A stretch of DNA of 18,545 bases, taken from positions 1 through 18,545 of the forward strand of contig JARDZO010000087.1 in assembly GCA_029240815.1 (NCBI GenBank). Reading direction: 5' to 3'. The DNA is from Brevibacillus sp. GTDB lineage: Bacteria > Bacillota > Bacilli > Brevibacillales > Brevibacillaceae. Below, piece after piece: positions 6,339 to 14,266 of this stretch. The notes beneath the pieces were generated by a model. That model made no database searches and had not been told where the DNA came from. It worked only from the letters and a program-made list of their open reading frames with translations. Made by a program: the position numbers and the translations under genes. Numbering within the stretch: the stretch's first letter is position 1; every line of letters begins with the position of its first letter.

Positions 6339-7268
6339 CTACACCTCCTGCTTGGCTGCATTGGACTTTTGCGGCATCCGGAAGACACTTTCCAAAATCG
6401 GCACGGCACAAATGACCGCCTGGGCACGATCCGGGTCTTTGACCTGCGGCAAAAGAAAGACGCCCAAACGTCCGGTATGAAGATCCCGTTTCACCAGCGG
6501 TGTTAGCGAAGGCTCGCCCGTATCTGTGAAAACGCCAAGCTGTGTCGCCACATCATGCAAGATGGCTTGTCGTTGACCGGGATGTGCGATGGTGACCGTC
6601 GCATTTGCGTCCTTTGGCACGAGTATGTATCCCATTCCCTGCTCCTGAATCACTTTTTGCGACTCCTGCAGCCCCACATTCATGATGTAAATGTCCCCTA
6701 CGTACAAGTCTTTCCCTTCGACGCGCAAAGGGGCAGGCATCACATCTACGATCAGCTTTAATGTCTTGCCTGATTTGAGCTTGGCCGAGATCGCAAGCGC
6801 TATCACCCCTGCAATGACACCGCCCCACCAATGAAAAAAGATCATCGCGGTTGTCGTCACCAGTGACGTAAACATCACCAAATAGTTTCGTCCTTCAAAC
6901 ACCATCGCAATTCCTTCGATGTAAGGACCACCACGCGGTACGAGCTCCAGCTTGTCAATCTCATTGAGTGTGGTGCGCTCCATATTTCGAACATCGCGAA
7001 ATTGCTGGGCAGCGACTGTGAGGAACGTGACTGCCGTGTAGTTTTCCTTGAGCAGAGCAGGGATGGCTAAAGCCCCTAATGCCGATGCAATGACACCTAG
7101 TGAGACGTGAATGATCTTCCCATGCGGGTACGTAGGGTATTGCCGATAGTCTGTTCGCAGCAAATTGATCCTGCAAAGAATCCCGAATACGAAGCCAAGC
7201 ATGAGAGGAAACACATACGCATTGGCCAGCAACTCTTTAAACAAGGGGGCATCACCACTTTCGCTCAT
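6339..7268 (-). CDS. yphB: YIEGIA-family membrane protein
   Basis: Using the ATG at 7266-7268 the product has 309 residues, with hydrophobic segments near 16-34, 52-73 and 129-164 and a soluble C-terminal half (about 170-309). The diagnostic GGPYIEGIAMVFEGRNY lies at 113-129, and DYRQYPTYPHGK at 40-51 is also typical. The family occurs mainly in spore formers; its biochemical activity is unknown to me. The start is uncertain: the ATG overlaps the end of yphA by 17 bases and lacks a good ribosome binding site, while a TTG at 7244 follows GGTGAT at 6 bases and would give 301 residues. The symbol follows B. subtilis gene order (der, yphB, yphA). Confidence 0.82.
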   Translation of the reverse strand: MSESGDAPLFKELLANAYVFPLMLGFVFGILCRINLLRTDYRQYPTYPHGKIIHVSLGVIASALGALAIPALLKENYTAVTFLTVAAQQFRDVRNMERTTLNEIDKLELVPRGGPYIEGIAMVFEGRNYLVMFTSLVTTTAMIFFHWWGGVIAGVIALAISAKLKSGKTLKLIVDVMPAPLRVEGKDLYVGDIYIMNVGLQESQKVIQEQGMGYILVPKDANATVTIAHPGQRQAILHDVATQLGVFTDTGEPSLTPLVKRDLHTGRLGVFLLPQVKDPDRAQAVICAVPILESVFRMPQKSNAAKQEV

Positions 7269-7890
7269 TGGACTCGGATGACACGGTTTTCCTCCACTTG
7301 AGGATTCGCACAACGGCGAAACGAATGACACTCACGAGACTCCACAAAGAAATCGTGCTCCAGAGCAGATCTTGGGCATATTCGTTGCCAAACACACAAG
7401 AGCCCGACAGCTTCCAGAAGAAAAGCGAATGAAGGGTGTCCGCTAAAGGAAGCGCGAACATGACTTGAAACAGCTGTGCAACGCAGTTACGACTGATGGC
7501 CCAGATGGAGAGGATTCCAGCTACTGGCACAATCACCCCTTCCTCCCAGAACAGCAAGACAGGGTCGGTAAAAAAAATCCATCGCAGCCAAAACAGCAGC
7601 ATGGCAGTCGCGCAGGCTCCTAAAAAATACAACCTACGCCGAACTTGCGGCAAGCGGTAGTATAGCCAGGCACTAGCGAGAAGCGGCAACAAGGACCCAC
7701 TGAGACTGACTTCTACCGGTGCAAAATACACCTTCCAGCTGACAAAGGTGCAGAGGAGAAAGGCGCAAATAGCAGCGAGCATCCGCTTCGGTGATATGCC
7801 TATTTCCCGCAACTGTGCTTCCATACTTCCCATCCAAACCAGACAAAGCAAGCTCCACTGAGATAGGATCGCAATGGTTCCCTCGTTCAT
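7252..7890 (-). CDS. yphA: YphA-like polytopic membrane protein
   Basis: The 212-residue product is mostly hydrophobic with about six probable membrane-spanning segments, separated by short basic loops (for example PQVRRRLYF), and ends in a basic and acidic tail (ILKWRKTVSSESNERKW). No enzymatic motif is visible. The start is the ATG at 7888-7890, preceded by GAGGAG at 6 bases; the frame runs further upstream but the ribosome binding site fixes this start. The C-terminal codons overlap the start region of the YIEGIA gene. Name by position between fni and the YIEGIA gene and by resemblance in size and character to B. subtilis YphA, itself uncharacterised. Confidence 0.75.
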   Translation of the reverse strand: MNEGTIAILSQWSLLCLVWMGSMEAQLREIGISPKRMLAAICAFLLCTFVSWKVYFAPVEVSLSGSLLPLLASAWLYYRLPQVRRRLYFLGACATAMLLFWLRWIFFTDPVLLFWEEGVIVPVAGILSIWAISRNCVAQLFQVMFALPLADTLHSLFFWKLSGSCVFGNEYAQDLLWSTISLWSLVSVIRFAVVRILKWRKTVSSESNERKW

Positions 7891-7968
7891 GATCATCTCC
7901 TCAAGATGTGGCGGTCTCCCCAAAGTATGCCTCAACTACCACTCTTTCATGAGTCGATCCTCTCAAAC

Positions 7969-9021
7969 TTACTTCTTTTGCGCCCATTCCTCCAATGAAA
8001 TCCCACGCAAGCGGACTCGTTCTGCTGATTTCCCCGTAATCAATAGTGGCTGCTCCTGCAGCTGATTGAGTCGCACCGTACCCAATGCAGCCATGGCCAC
8101 TCGCAACTGATGATGCCAACCGTCCACCGTAGCCAAGCATTCCTCCATGGATTGCGTCTGCACGCATCTCAGCATTGCCCCAGCGATTCCTACCGCCGAA
8201 GCTCCCAATGCCAATGCCTTTGCCACATCGAGGCCATGCCGAATTCCGCCCGTCGCAACGATAGGTACGCTCGAAGCCCTAACACACGAGACTTCAAGCA
8301 AACTTTCCACCGTAGTCAATCCCCATTCCTCAAACATTGTGAGGGGCAGGGTCCTGCGCATGTTTTCGACCTTGGCAAAGTTGGTTCCCCCTCTTCCTCC
8401 AACGTCAATCATCGCGACTCCTGCCTGCATCAGCTCCAGTATCGTATTTCTTGCCATTCCAAATCCAACTTCCTTTACCATGACAGGTACTTCAGATCGA
8501 TCAGAAATGGTACGTATGCGTTCCAGGTAACCATGGAAATCCCGGTCTCCTTCTGGCATCAGCAGTTCCTGCATCACATTCAAATGAATTTGCAGTCCAT
8601 CTGCTTCAATCATTTCGACCGCTGCTTTCGCCTCTTCCACCGTCGCTTCCGCTCCAACATTGGCAAACACGATGCCACGAGGATGCACTTTCCTTACGAC
8701 TTCGTAGCTCTCTCGGACACTGGGATCTCTCAAGGCTGCCATCTGTGAGCCAACAGCCATCGCCAACCCACGTTCTCTCGCAATCACAGCCAGCTTTCGA
8801 TTGATTTCTGTCGTCGCTTCAGCTCCACCCGTCATAGCGTTGATGATAATCGGGGAAGACAATCGAAAGTCACCCAAGTCACATCGTAACGACAAGCTGT
8901 CAAAAGAAACTCCCGGTAAGCTATTCGGTACGAATCCCACCTCGTCAAAGGCGTTGACTCCGTATTCATTTGTCGTAAGTGCATGCTGAATATGCTCGAT
9001 TTTTCGCAAGGAACGATCCAT
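7969..9021 (-). CDS. fni: Type 2 isopentenyl-diphosphate delta-isomerase
   Basis: This FMN-, Mg- and NAD(P)H-dependent enzyme interconverts isopentenyl and dimethylallyl diphosphate in isoprenoid synthesis (menaquinone, undecaprenyl carriers). The 350-residue TIM-barrel protein shows RKIEHI (6-11), INAMTGG (60-66), the HLNVMQE block with the catalytic Gln/Glu pair (151-152), PEGDR (156-160), VKEVGFG (182-188), the glycine-rich VGGRGGT phosphate loop (207-213), GGIRHG (258-263) and GASAVGIAG (273-281). Length is normal. The ATG has an ideal AAAGGAGGG upstream. It lies just downstream of the terminator of the S1 gene, so it should have its own promoter in the 9022-9050 region, though I see no clear one. 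yphA follows after 78 bases. Confidence 0.97.
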   Translation of the reverse strand: MDRSLRKIEHIQHALTTNEYGVNAFDEVGFVPNSLPGVSFDSLSLRCDLGDFRLSSPIIINAMTGGAEATTEINRKLAVIARERGLAMAVGSQMAALRDPSVRESYEVVRKVHPRGIVFANVGAEATVEEAKAAVEMIEADGLQIHLNVMQELLMPEGDRDFHGYLERIRTISDRSEVPVMVKEVGFGMARNTILELMQAGVAMIDVGGRGGTNFAKVENMRRTLPLTMFEEWGLTTVESLLEVSCVRASSVPIVATGGIRHGLDVAKALALGASAVGIAGAMLRCVQTQSMEECLATVDGWHHQLRVAMAALGTVRLNQLQEQPLLITGKSAERVRLRGISLEEWAQKK

Positions 9022-9050
9022 ACGCGTCCCTCCTTTTCATAATTTGTGAC

Positions 9051-9083
9051 AAAGAAAAAGGGATACGCCTCATGCGTATCCCC
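9051..9083 (-). terminator. Intrinsic terminator of the S1-domain gene
   Basis: GGGATACGC (9074-9082 complement) pairs with GCGTATCCC around a 5-base loop, followed on the minus strand by TTTTTCTTT. It starts 15 bases after the S1 gene stop codon. Confidence 0.92.
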
Positions 9084-9097
9084 CTGTCTATCCGTGC

Positions 9098-10270
9098 TTA
9101 CTTGAATTTATCTTTCAGGTCAGCAAAAAGTTCGCCCAACGTAACACCCATTGGTTGGTTGTTTTCTTGTTGGAACTGCTGCTGTTCTTTTTTGCTTGCG
9201 CGCTCTGCCTGTTCTTCGCGGTCTTCTTCTACGGCCCGAATGCTCAAGCTAATGCGTTGCTCTTGTGGTACAACATCCAGGACTTTTACTTGTACTTCTT
9301 GGCCTTCTTTCAAGACCTCACCTGGAGTGTTCACACGACGATTGGCGATTTGGGAGATATGAACCAAACCTTCAATGCCAGGAGCCACTTCTACGAAAGC
9401 TCCAAAGGTAACCAAACGTTTCACGGTACCTTTCACAATAGAGCCAGATTTGAACTCTTCGGCAACCTTTGCCCAAGGACCCGCTTGGGTTTCTTTGATG
9501 CTCAGACCGATTCGTTCGTTCTCTTTGTCAACCTTGAGAACTTTTACAGTTACTTTGTCGCCTTCTTTAACCACGTCGGATGGTTTATCTACGCGGTTCC
9601 AAGCCAGCTCGGAAACGTGAACCAGTCCGTCAACTCCGCCGATATCTACGAATACGCCGAAATCAGTCATGCGTTGTACGGTACCTTCCAGAACTTGACC
9701 TGGCTGGATTTTATCCAAAATGGTTTGTTTGTGCAGTTTCACTTCATCTTCCAGAACAGCTTTGTGGGAGAGGATGACCTTGTTCTTCTCTTTATCCATT
9801 TCTACTACTCGGAGCGTCAAAGACTTCCCTTTGTAATCAGCGAAATCTTCTACAAAGTGACGCTCGACCATGGAAGCCGGGATGAAGCCGCGCACGCCTA
9901 CATCTACAACCAGTCCGCCCTTTACTACTTCCTTGACGACTGCTTCGATGATTTCGCCTGATTGCATTTTTTGCTCCAGATCAGACCAAGAGGATTCCAT
10001 CGCTACTGCTTTCTTGGAAACCACGAGCTCTTCTTTCTCATCGTTCAGCTTGATGACCTTCACTTCAAAGGTATCGCCGACTGCCACTACGTCTGCTACT
10101 TTCTCAACATGCAGAGGGGAAAGTTCACTGATTGGAATGAGTCCATCGTATTTGTAACCTACATCAACCAATGCTTGCTTGTCTTCTACTTTCGTGACGG
10201 TTGCTTTTACGACGTCACCTACGGAAACAGTAGCTGCATCTGTTAGACTTACATTTGTTTCTTCCATCAT
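9098..10270 (-). CDS. ypfD: Four-domain S1 RNA-binding protein (30S S1 homologue, YpfD-like)
   Basis: The 390-residue product has four S1 OB-fold repeats, near 17-87, 105-172, 190-260 and 275-346; the last two are the canonical ones (DFGVFVDIGGVDGLVH and FGAFVEVAPGIEGLVH). A Glu/Gln/Lys-rich tail (350-375) follows. E. coli S1 has six repeats, so this is the shorter firmicute type, whose role in translation initiation is less firm; B. subtilis YpfD is dispensable. I use the ATG at 10268-10270, exactly 8 bases after GGAGG; the TTG just upstream or the next ATG (10267) are less well spaced. It follows plsC and cmk, a common firmicute order, and ends at its own terminator. A 186-base gap and a promoter candidate precede it. 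Confidence 0.95.
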   Translation of the reverse strand: MMEETNVSLTDAATVSVGDVVKATVTKVEDKQALVDVGYKYDGLIPISELSPLHVEKVADVVAVGDTFEVKVIKLNDEKEELVVSKKAVAMESSWSDLEQKMQSGEIIEAVVKEVVKGGLVVDVGVRGFIPASMVERHFVEDFADYKGKSLTLRVVEMDKEKNKVILSHKAVLEDEVKLHKQTILDKIQPGQVLEGTVQRMTDFGVFVDIGGVDGLVHVSELAWNRVDKPSDVVKEGDKVTVKVLKVDKENERIGLSIKETQAGPWAKVAEEFKSGSIVKGTVKRLVTFGAFVEVAPGIEGLVHISQIANRRVNTPGEVLKEGQEVQVKVLDVVPQEQRISLSIRAVEEDREEQAERASKKEQQQFQQENNQPMGVTLGELFADLKDKFK

Positions 10271-10351
10271 CAAAAAGACCTCCTTAATACCATCAGTCCC
10301 AGGCCATCTATGTAGACGTTACGATCCATCACGTTACATGAAGCGGGAGCA

Positions 10352-10381
10352 TGTATATTTTTAACTGCAGCCCGAGGGCAA
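10352..10381 (-). promoter_or_regulatory. Candidate promoter of the S1-domain gene
   Basis: On the minus strand TTGCCC (10376-10381) and TATACA (10352-10357) are 18 bases apart, each matching the sigma-A consensus at four positions. It would give a leader of about 75 bases, which contains a 19-codon frame (10270-10329) whose stop overlaps the S1 start. Confidence 0.4.
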
Positions 10382-10456
10382 ACAGTTCCTACTGATGAAG
10401 CCAGTATGTTCCAGCAGAATTAGTATTCTACCCTTTGGTATTTCTATACCGACTGC

Positions 10457-11050
10457 TTAGGAACGATGCTGATCACGTAATTTCCTAATGTGATCCATAA
10501 TCAAATCACTTGTTTCTTTCAACGTATCCGTACTCGATTTGGCCTCACGCAGTCTGGTGAGATCAATCGGCTCGCCGTATACGATCTTGATGGGACGGAA
10601 CATACGGTAAGGGCCAATAATCGCTACAGGAATCACCTGCGCTTGCGACTTGAGGGCAAACATGGCCACGCCAGGCATTCCTTCGCCCACTTCTCCGTTC
10701 TTACTGCGCGTACCTTCCGGGAAAATTCCAAAGATTTTTCCTTCTTCCAGCAATTTCAGCGTCGTTCGTATCGCAGCTCGATCACCGGCTCCACGCTTGA
10801 CCGGAAATGCACCGAACTTCGTGATAAGAAAACCAATAACTGGAATGCGGAAAAGCTCTTCTTTCGCCATAAAGTTAACCATTCGCTCAATTCCTGAACC
10901 GAGAAGCGGCGGATCCCACAGGGAAATGTGGTTGGCGCAAAGAATGACTGGGCCTTCCTTAGGTATATGTTCACGCCCGATCACTTGCCATCGATAGACA
11001 AGCGAAAAAATAATCCGAAAAAAACCTCGAAACGTACGATAATAGCTCAC
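10457..11050 (-). CDS. plsC: 1-acylglycerol-3-phosphate acyltransferase family protein (PlsC-like)
   Basis: The 197-residue protein has the acyltransferase motifs in order: NHISLWD (40-46, catalytic His-x4-Asp), VKRGAGDR (84-91, acceptor binding) and FPEGTRS (110-116), followed by a VIPVAI strand. The N-terminus has a hydrophobic and basic stretch that could lie in the membrane. It should transfer an acyl chain to lysophosphatidate, the step after PlsY. Its ATG overlaps the cmk stop codon by 4 bases (ATGA), so it is translationally coupled to cmk. A cmk-plsC-S1 gene order is common in Firmicutes. The exact acceptor is not proven by sequence, as related acyltransferases share the motifs. Confidence 0.92.
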   Translation of the reverse strand: MSYYRTFRGFFRIIFSLVYRWQVIGREHIPKEGPVILCANHISLWDPPLLGSGIERMVNFMAKEELFRIPVIGFLITKFGAFPVKRGAGDRAAIRTTLKLLEEGKIFGIFPEGTRSKNGEVGEGMPGVAMFALKSQAQVIPVAIIGPYRMFRPIKIVYGEPIDLTRLREAKSSTDTLKETSDLIMDHIRKLRDQHRS

Positions 11051-11718
11051 TGGGTAGACTCTCCCGTTCGCTCGCAGATTTGCAGGATCTTCTCCACTAC
11101 CTGATCAATGGTCATCCCTGAGGTATCCACCAAAACAGCATCATCCGCCTGGCGCAAGGGAGCCACTTCCCTGTTCATGTCGCGATAGTCCCGCTCCTCA
11201 ATTTCTTTTTCCAGATCAGCCAGCTGTGCTTGGCTACCTTTCGCGAGCAATTCTTTCCATCTTCTCTCTGCACGCTCCCGGATAGAAGCAGTAAGAAAAA
11301 TTTTGACTTCGGCATCTGGCAGCACGTGTGTACCGATGTCTCTGCCATCCATGACAACGTTGCCCTGCTTTGCCAAATTTCTCTGCAGCACCAGCATCTG
11401 TTCACGAACGGCACCGTAGCTGGCCACAATGGAAGCGTACTGACTAACTTCAGCTGTCCGAATCCAAGCAGTCACATCGGTATCATTCCAGTACACATGC
11501 TGCTGTCCAGCTTTTCGAACCAGGCGAATCTCGTTGTTTTGCAATAGTTCGGAAACAGTCTGTTCATCGTCAATGGGGAGTTGGTGATGGTGCACAGCCC
11601 AAGCCAACGTTCGATACATCGAACCTGTATCGATATACACGTATTCCAACTGACCTGCAACCTTCCCTGCGACAGTACTTTTCCCTGCTCCCGCTGGTCC
11701 ATCAATGGCAATGTTCAT
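11047..11718 (-). CDS. cmk: Cytidylate kinase
   Basis: Cmk phosphorylates CMP and dCMP with ATP, recycling pyrimidine monophosphates released by RNA and phospholipid turnover. The 223-residue product begins with the P-loop GPAGAGKST (7-15), followed by YIDTGSMYR, the MDGRDIGTHVLPDA block (near 122-135), FLTASIRERAERR and the lid region containing EERDYRDMNREVAPL. Length and motif order are normal for the bacterial enzyme. The ATG follows GGTGAG. The gene has its own candidate promoter and a leader with a nested hairpin, and it overlaps plsC by 4 bases. Confidence 0.97.
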   Translation of the reverse strand: MNIAIDGPAGAGKSTVAGKVAGQLEYVYIDTGSMYRTLAWAVHHHQLPIDDEQTVSELLQNNEIRLVRKAGQQHVYWNDTDVTAWIRTAEVSQYASIVASYGAVREQMLVLQRNLAKQGNVVMDGRDIGTHVLPDAEVKIFLTASIRERAERRWKELLAKGSQAQLADLEKEIEERDYRDMNREVAPLRQADDAVLVDTSGMTIDQVVEKILQICERTGESTQ

Positions 11719-11757
11719 TTACATCTCACCTGCTATGTACATTAGTTCTGAAAGGGA

Positions 11758-11813
11758 ATAGAAACAAGAAAAGCTTCTGTCGAAGCCCCTGAAGTCGGTG
11801 TGTCTGTTTCTAT
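11758..11813 (-). promoter_or_regulatory. Structured leader of cmk with terminator-like inner hairpin
   Basis: In the minus-strand transcript a 9-base perfect outer stem, ATAGAAACA / TGTTTCTAT (11805-11813 with 11758-11766), encloses an inner hairpin GCTTC-GACA-GAAGC (11773-11786) that can be extended by G-U pairs and is followed by TTTTCTTGTTTC. The structure would begin about 5 bases after the predicted cmk transcription start. The inner hairpin could end transcripts arriving from ypfB or attenuate cmk; the two stems could form together. Pairing is seen in the sequence; a regulatory role is inference. Confidence 0.5.
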
Positions 11814-11823
11814 GTTATCTATA

Positions 11824-11852
11824 ATAGTACCATAGTATGGAAGCATGCGCAA
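11824..11852 (-). promoter_or_regulatory. Candidate vegetative promoter of cmk
   Basis: On the minus strand TTGCGC (11847-11852) and TACTAT (11824-11829) are 17 bases apart, and TGG just before the -10 makes an extended -10. It lies at the very end of the ypfB-like gene (stop at 11857). Confidence 0.55.
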
Positions 11853-11856
11853 ACCC

Positions 11857-12039
11857 TCATGGGAGCTTAGAAACTCCTTCCAGCCGCTCTGTCTCGATCA
11901 ACAGAACACGTGCGGGCACGTACTGAATGAGCATTTCCCCAATGGTGAGCAGAATGGCACAAACTACAATTCCGATCATGATGCCTCTTTCCATCCGGTT
12001 CGCGAAACGTCGAAAGCGCTCGTTATACTGGCTCGTCAT
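11857..12039 (-). CDS. ypfB: YpfB-like small membrane protein
   Basis: A 60-residue protein with a basic N-terminus (NERFRRFANRMERG), one hydrophobic segment (about 20-36, IMIGIVVCAILLTIGEM) and a short amphipathic tail containing YVPARVLLIE. It should insert once in the membrane. The ATG is preceded by AAGGAAG. It starts 26 bases after ypfA/motI, so the two are very likely co-transcribed, matching the B. subtilis ypfA-ypfB pair; the name rests on this position and on the size and single-span design. Function unknown. Confidence 0.75.
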   Translation of the reverse strand: MTSQYNERFRRFANRMERGIMIGIVVCAILLTIGEMLIQYVPARVLLIETERLEGVSKLP

Positions 12040-12065
12040 CGGGGTCTCTTCCTTTACGTCAGGCG

Positions 12066-12749
12066 TTATTCAGCAACGCCTTTTTTGCGAAGCTCTAGCT
12101 GTCTTTCATAACATGCCCGTACCACTTTTGCCCGATCCTGCTCACTGATTTGAACAAACTTGCCTGAAATCCACTGATGCAACCCTTTTTTCTCTGCTGG
12201 CTTTTGTCTAACGATTTCCATCACCGCATACGCATGCTGGACTTGTCCGGTCTTGTTCGGCATGGATATCCACATGTGCAGCTTGTCATTTTCCTGTAGC
12301 CGATAAGACTCGTCACAGGTGAAGGAGAGCCCGCCACCGCTGATATCCATGGTTCTCGCCAAGAAATGGTAACGCCGGATGGGATCATCCAGTTTGATAG
12401 CAATGTCTAATGATGAATCAATCCGTAAATAATTGCGTCGTTGTGTCCGTTGTATTTCTTCCTTCGATGGTAATTGCAAAAACAACACCGGGATGTGTTC
12501 ACTCTGTCTGCCTACGATTGAGGAATGAAATTCGTAGCGGGATCCGTCTTCTCCCACATACCATACCTCACACGCCTCTCCTGCACCAAACAAGCCTGTC
12601 CGACCCGTCTCTTCATTCGTCGGCAATTCGATCGAAGCAACCTCGTCTTTGATGTCCACGACACGACTCTTGTATGTATGTAGACGTGGATCTTCAGAGG
12701 AACCCGCAAAAGTAAGTCTGATTGTTTGTCCAATTCGTGGTAGCATCAT
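12066..12749 (-). CDS. motI: PilZ-domain c-di-GMP effector, YcgR/MotI type
   Basis: The 227-residue protein has an N-terminal YcgR-like beta-barrel domain (about 1-95) and a C-terminal PilZ domain (100-218). The PilZ c-di-GMP signature is intact: RTQRRNYLR (101-109, the arginine motif) and DISGGG (135-140, the D-x-S-x-x-G motif). In B. subtilis the homologue (YpfA, MotI/DgrA) binds c-di-GMP and acts on the flagellar stator protein MotA to stop motility; the same role is expected here. Start: two adjacent ATGs (12749 and 12746) follow GGAGG, and I keep the first. A clear sigma-A promoter lies 40 bases upstream. It is followed by ypfB in the same transcript. Confidence 0.92.
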   Translation of the reverse strand: MMLPRIGQTIRLTFAGSSEDPRLHTYKSRVVDIKDEVASIELPTNEETGRTGLFGAGEACEVWYVGEDGSRYEFHSSIVGRQSEHIPVLFLQLPSKEEIQRTQRRNYLRIDSSLDIAIKLDDPIRRYHFLARTMDISGGGLSFTCDESYRLQENDKLHMWISMPNKTGQVQHAYAVMEIVRQKPAEKKGLHQWISGKFVQISEQDRAKVVRACYERQLELRKKGVAE

Positions 12750-12787
12750 CTGAAAACGTTCCTCCTTTATCCCCTCTCACCGTTTCC

Positions 12788-12817
12788 ATTATATACCCTT
12801 TCCAGCTTATACGGCAA
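12788..12817 (-). promoter_or_regulatory. Vegetative promoter of motI-ypfB
   Basis: On the minus strand TTGCCG (12812-12817) and a perfect TATAAT (12788-12793) are 18 bases apart, giving a leader of about 30 bases. The -35 overlaps the tail of the ypeB terminator. Confidence 0.65.
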
Positions 12818-12850
12818 ATAGGGAAAGCCTCTGAAATTAGGCCTTCCCCT
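12815..12850 (-). terminator. Hairpin terminator after ypeB
   Basis: GGGAAGGCCT pairs with AGGCTTTCCC (one G-U pair) around an 8-base loop, 15 bases after the ypeB stop. The following TATTTG is only weakly T-rich, so termination may be incomplete. Confidence 0.65.
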
Positions 12851-12865
12851 GCTCTTGAAGTGACT

Positions 12866-14233
12866 TTACCGTTCCGCTTGATTCCCTTGTCCAGTGTCCA
12901 TTTTCACTATTTCTTCCTCGTCCCCGTTCATCGCATTGATATAAATCATATACGGGCTTCCTTCGAAGCTGGCAGCCATTTCCCACACCAAAACTTCTTT
13001 GCCGTCGTTCTTCCCTTCGATCAATGCCAATCTCTCGCTCGTCACTTTCACGCTCGGATTCACCTTTTTACGAGCTTCTTCCTTCGTGAGACGTGGTTTG
13101 GACAAGATCCGCTTCTTGTGATTGAACAAGTACTCCGTAGAGTTGAATGCAGTGACTTCACCGTTATCAAGTGCGACTTCAACCGAGACAGCATCCGGGT
13201 AAATACGCACGCTATCTTGCATGGAAACAAAAGTGAAAACCGCACTTCGTTCATAACTATCCGTTTCTGATACTTCCATTCCATCGTATCCGTGTTGCTT
13301 CAAAAACTTGCGACCGTGTTCCTCTGCCTGCCTCATATCCATTTTCTCGTCCCCAACCTGCCGTTCGTTCATCATCCAAACGACTTTGCCACCGCGTTTG
13401 GTAACATCTAGATTGATGGCTTGCTTTTTATCAGGAGACGTAACCCGAACGCTATACGCGGAATACTCCTGACCTTTTCCATTCTCGTCTACTTCAACAT
13501 GAGCGCCTTTCGCTCTGTCTCCCAAAAAATCGAGCGCAACCTTCTGCGCTTCTTCCTTGGTCGTATTTTTTCCATCGATGCCCTTGATTCTCTGCTGTTT
13601 CTTTTTATCCAGACTTTGAATACCAACTCCCCAATCCAAGTCAGGATACTCTTCTACTTTCTTCTCTATCGTGTGGAAGCCATCGATGATCGTGTTGTCC
13701 GATTTCTTGTCATCCGAAGCGAGAGCCGTCTCCACGTCCATCCAGCGCAGCTGTTTGTCGATGACGTTGGATTGTACCTTGCGTAATTCGTCTTGAATCT
13801 CGGCGGAATGCTTGTGAAGATTTTTGAGTGTCCCGTACTCCTTTTCGCTCAATGGCTCCTTGTCCAGATCCCTTACAGCTACGCGGTAGGAGAAATCCGC
13901 TACGCGGGACAGCATTTCTTCTGTCTTATTAAACGGCATCAAAGTGAGCGGCAATTGTCCTACGTCCGCCTGAGCTGCATAAGCGAGTCGCCAAACACTG
14001 GTCAATGTCGGAGTCATCTGCCGACGAGAATTGACCACCAGTGCCTTTCCTAATTCATCATGCAATTTGTCTACGTGATAGGTCAGATCGTGAAAAGCAC
14101 GTTGATATGAGTTTTCCGCTTTAATCAACACCGAATTTTTTTCGTTGTGCTCTTGATAACCCCACATCCCTGCTCCCACCACTGCAACCAGGGCTACGGG
14201 AAACAAGATGCGTGCTGCAGCTCCGTATACCAT
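12866..14233 (-). CDS. ypeB: Germination protein YpeB
   Basis: YpeB and SleB depend on each other for stability and localisation in dormant spores of Bacillus. The 455-residue protein has one N-terminal membrane segment (about 8-25), a helical N-terminal domain (30-200) and three consecutive PepSY-like repeats (about 224-290, 298-365, 382-445), the known YpeB architecture at normal length. The ATG follows AAAGGAGG. It begins 33 bases after sleB and is almost certainly in the same operon, transcribed from the sigma-G-like promoter upstream of sleB. A hairpin terminator follows. Nothing unusual is seen in the protein. Confidence 0.95.
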   Translation of the reverse strand: MVYGAAARILFPVALVAVVGAGMWGYQEHNEKNSVLIKAENSYQRAFHDLTYHVDKLHDELGKALVVNSRRQMTPTLTSVWRLAYAAQADVGQLPLTLMPFNKTEEMLSRVADFSYRVAVRDLDKEPLSEKEYGTLKNLHKHSAEIQDELRKVQSNVIDKQLRWMDVETALASDDKKSDNTIIDGFHTIEKKVEEYPDLDWGVGIQSLDKKKQQRIKGIDGKNTTKEEAQKVALDFLGDRAKGAHVEVDENGKGQEYSAYSVRVTSPDKKQAINLDVTKRGGKVVWMMNERQVGDEKMDMRQAEEHGRKFLKQHGYDGMEVSETDSYERSAVFTFVSMQDSVRIYPDAVSVEVALDNGEVTAFNSTEYLFNHKKRILSKPRLTKEEARKKVNPSVKVTSERLALIEGKNDGKEVLVWEMAASFEGSPYMIYINAMNGDEEEIVKMDTGQGNQAER

Positions 14234-14266
14234 TTGTTGTCTTCCTCCTTTCAGCAGTCAACCGCA

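Noticed and set aside
8110..8748. Plus-strand open frame of 212 codons antisense to fni
   Set aside because: Its His/Phe/Arg-rich translation is typical of the reverse of a conserved gene, and it has no translation signal.
9155..9961. Plus-strand open frame of 268 codons antisense to the S1-domain gene
   Set aside because: No ribosome binding site, aromatic-rich shadow composition and full overlap with a strongly conserved gene.
10430..10456. Hairpin GGTAT-AGAA-ATACC after the plsC-like gene
   Set aside because: The stem has only 5 base pairs and no T run follows, so it is not supported as a terminator.
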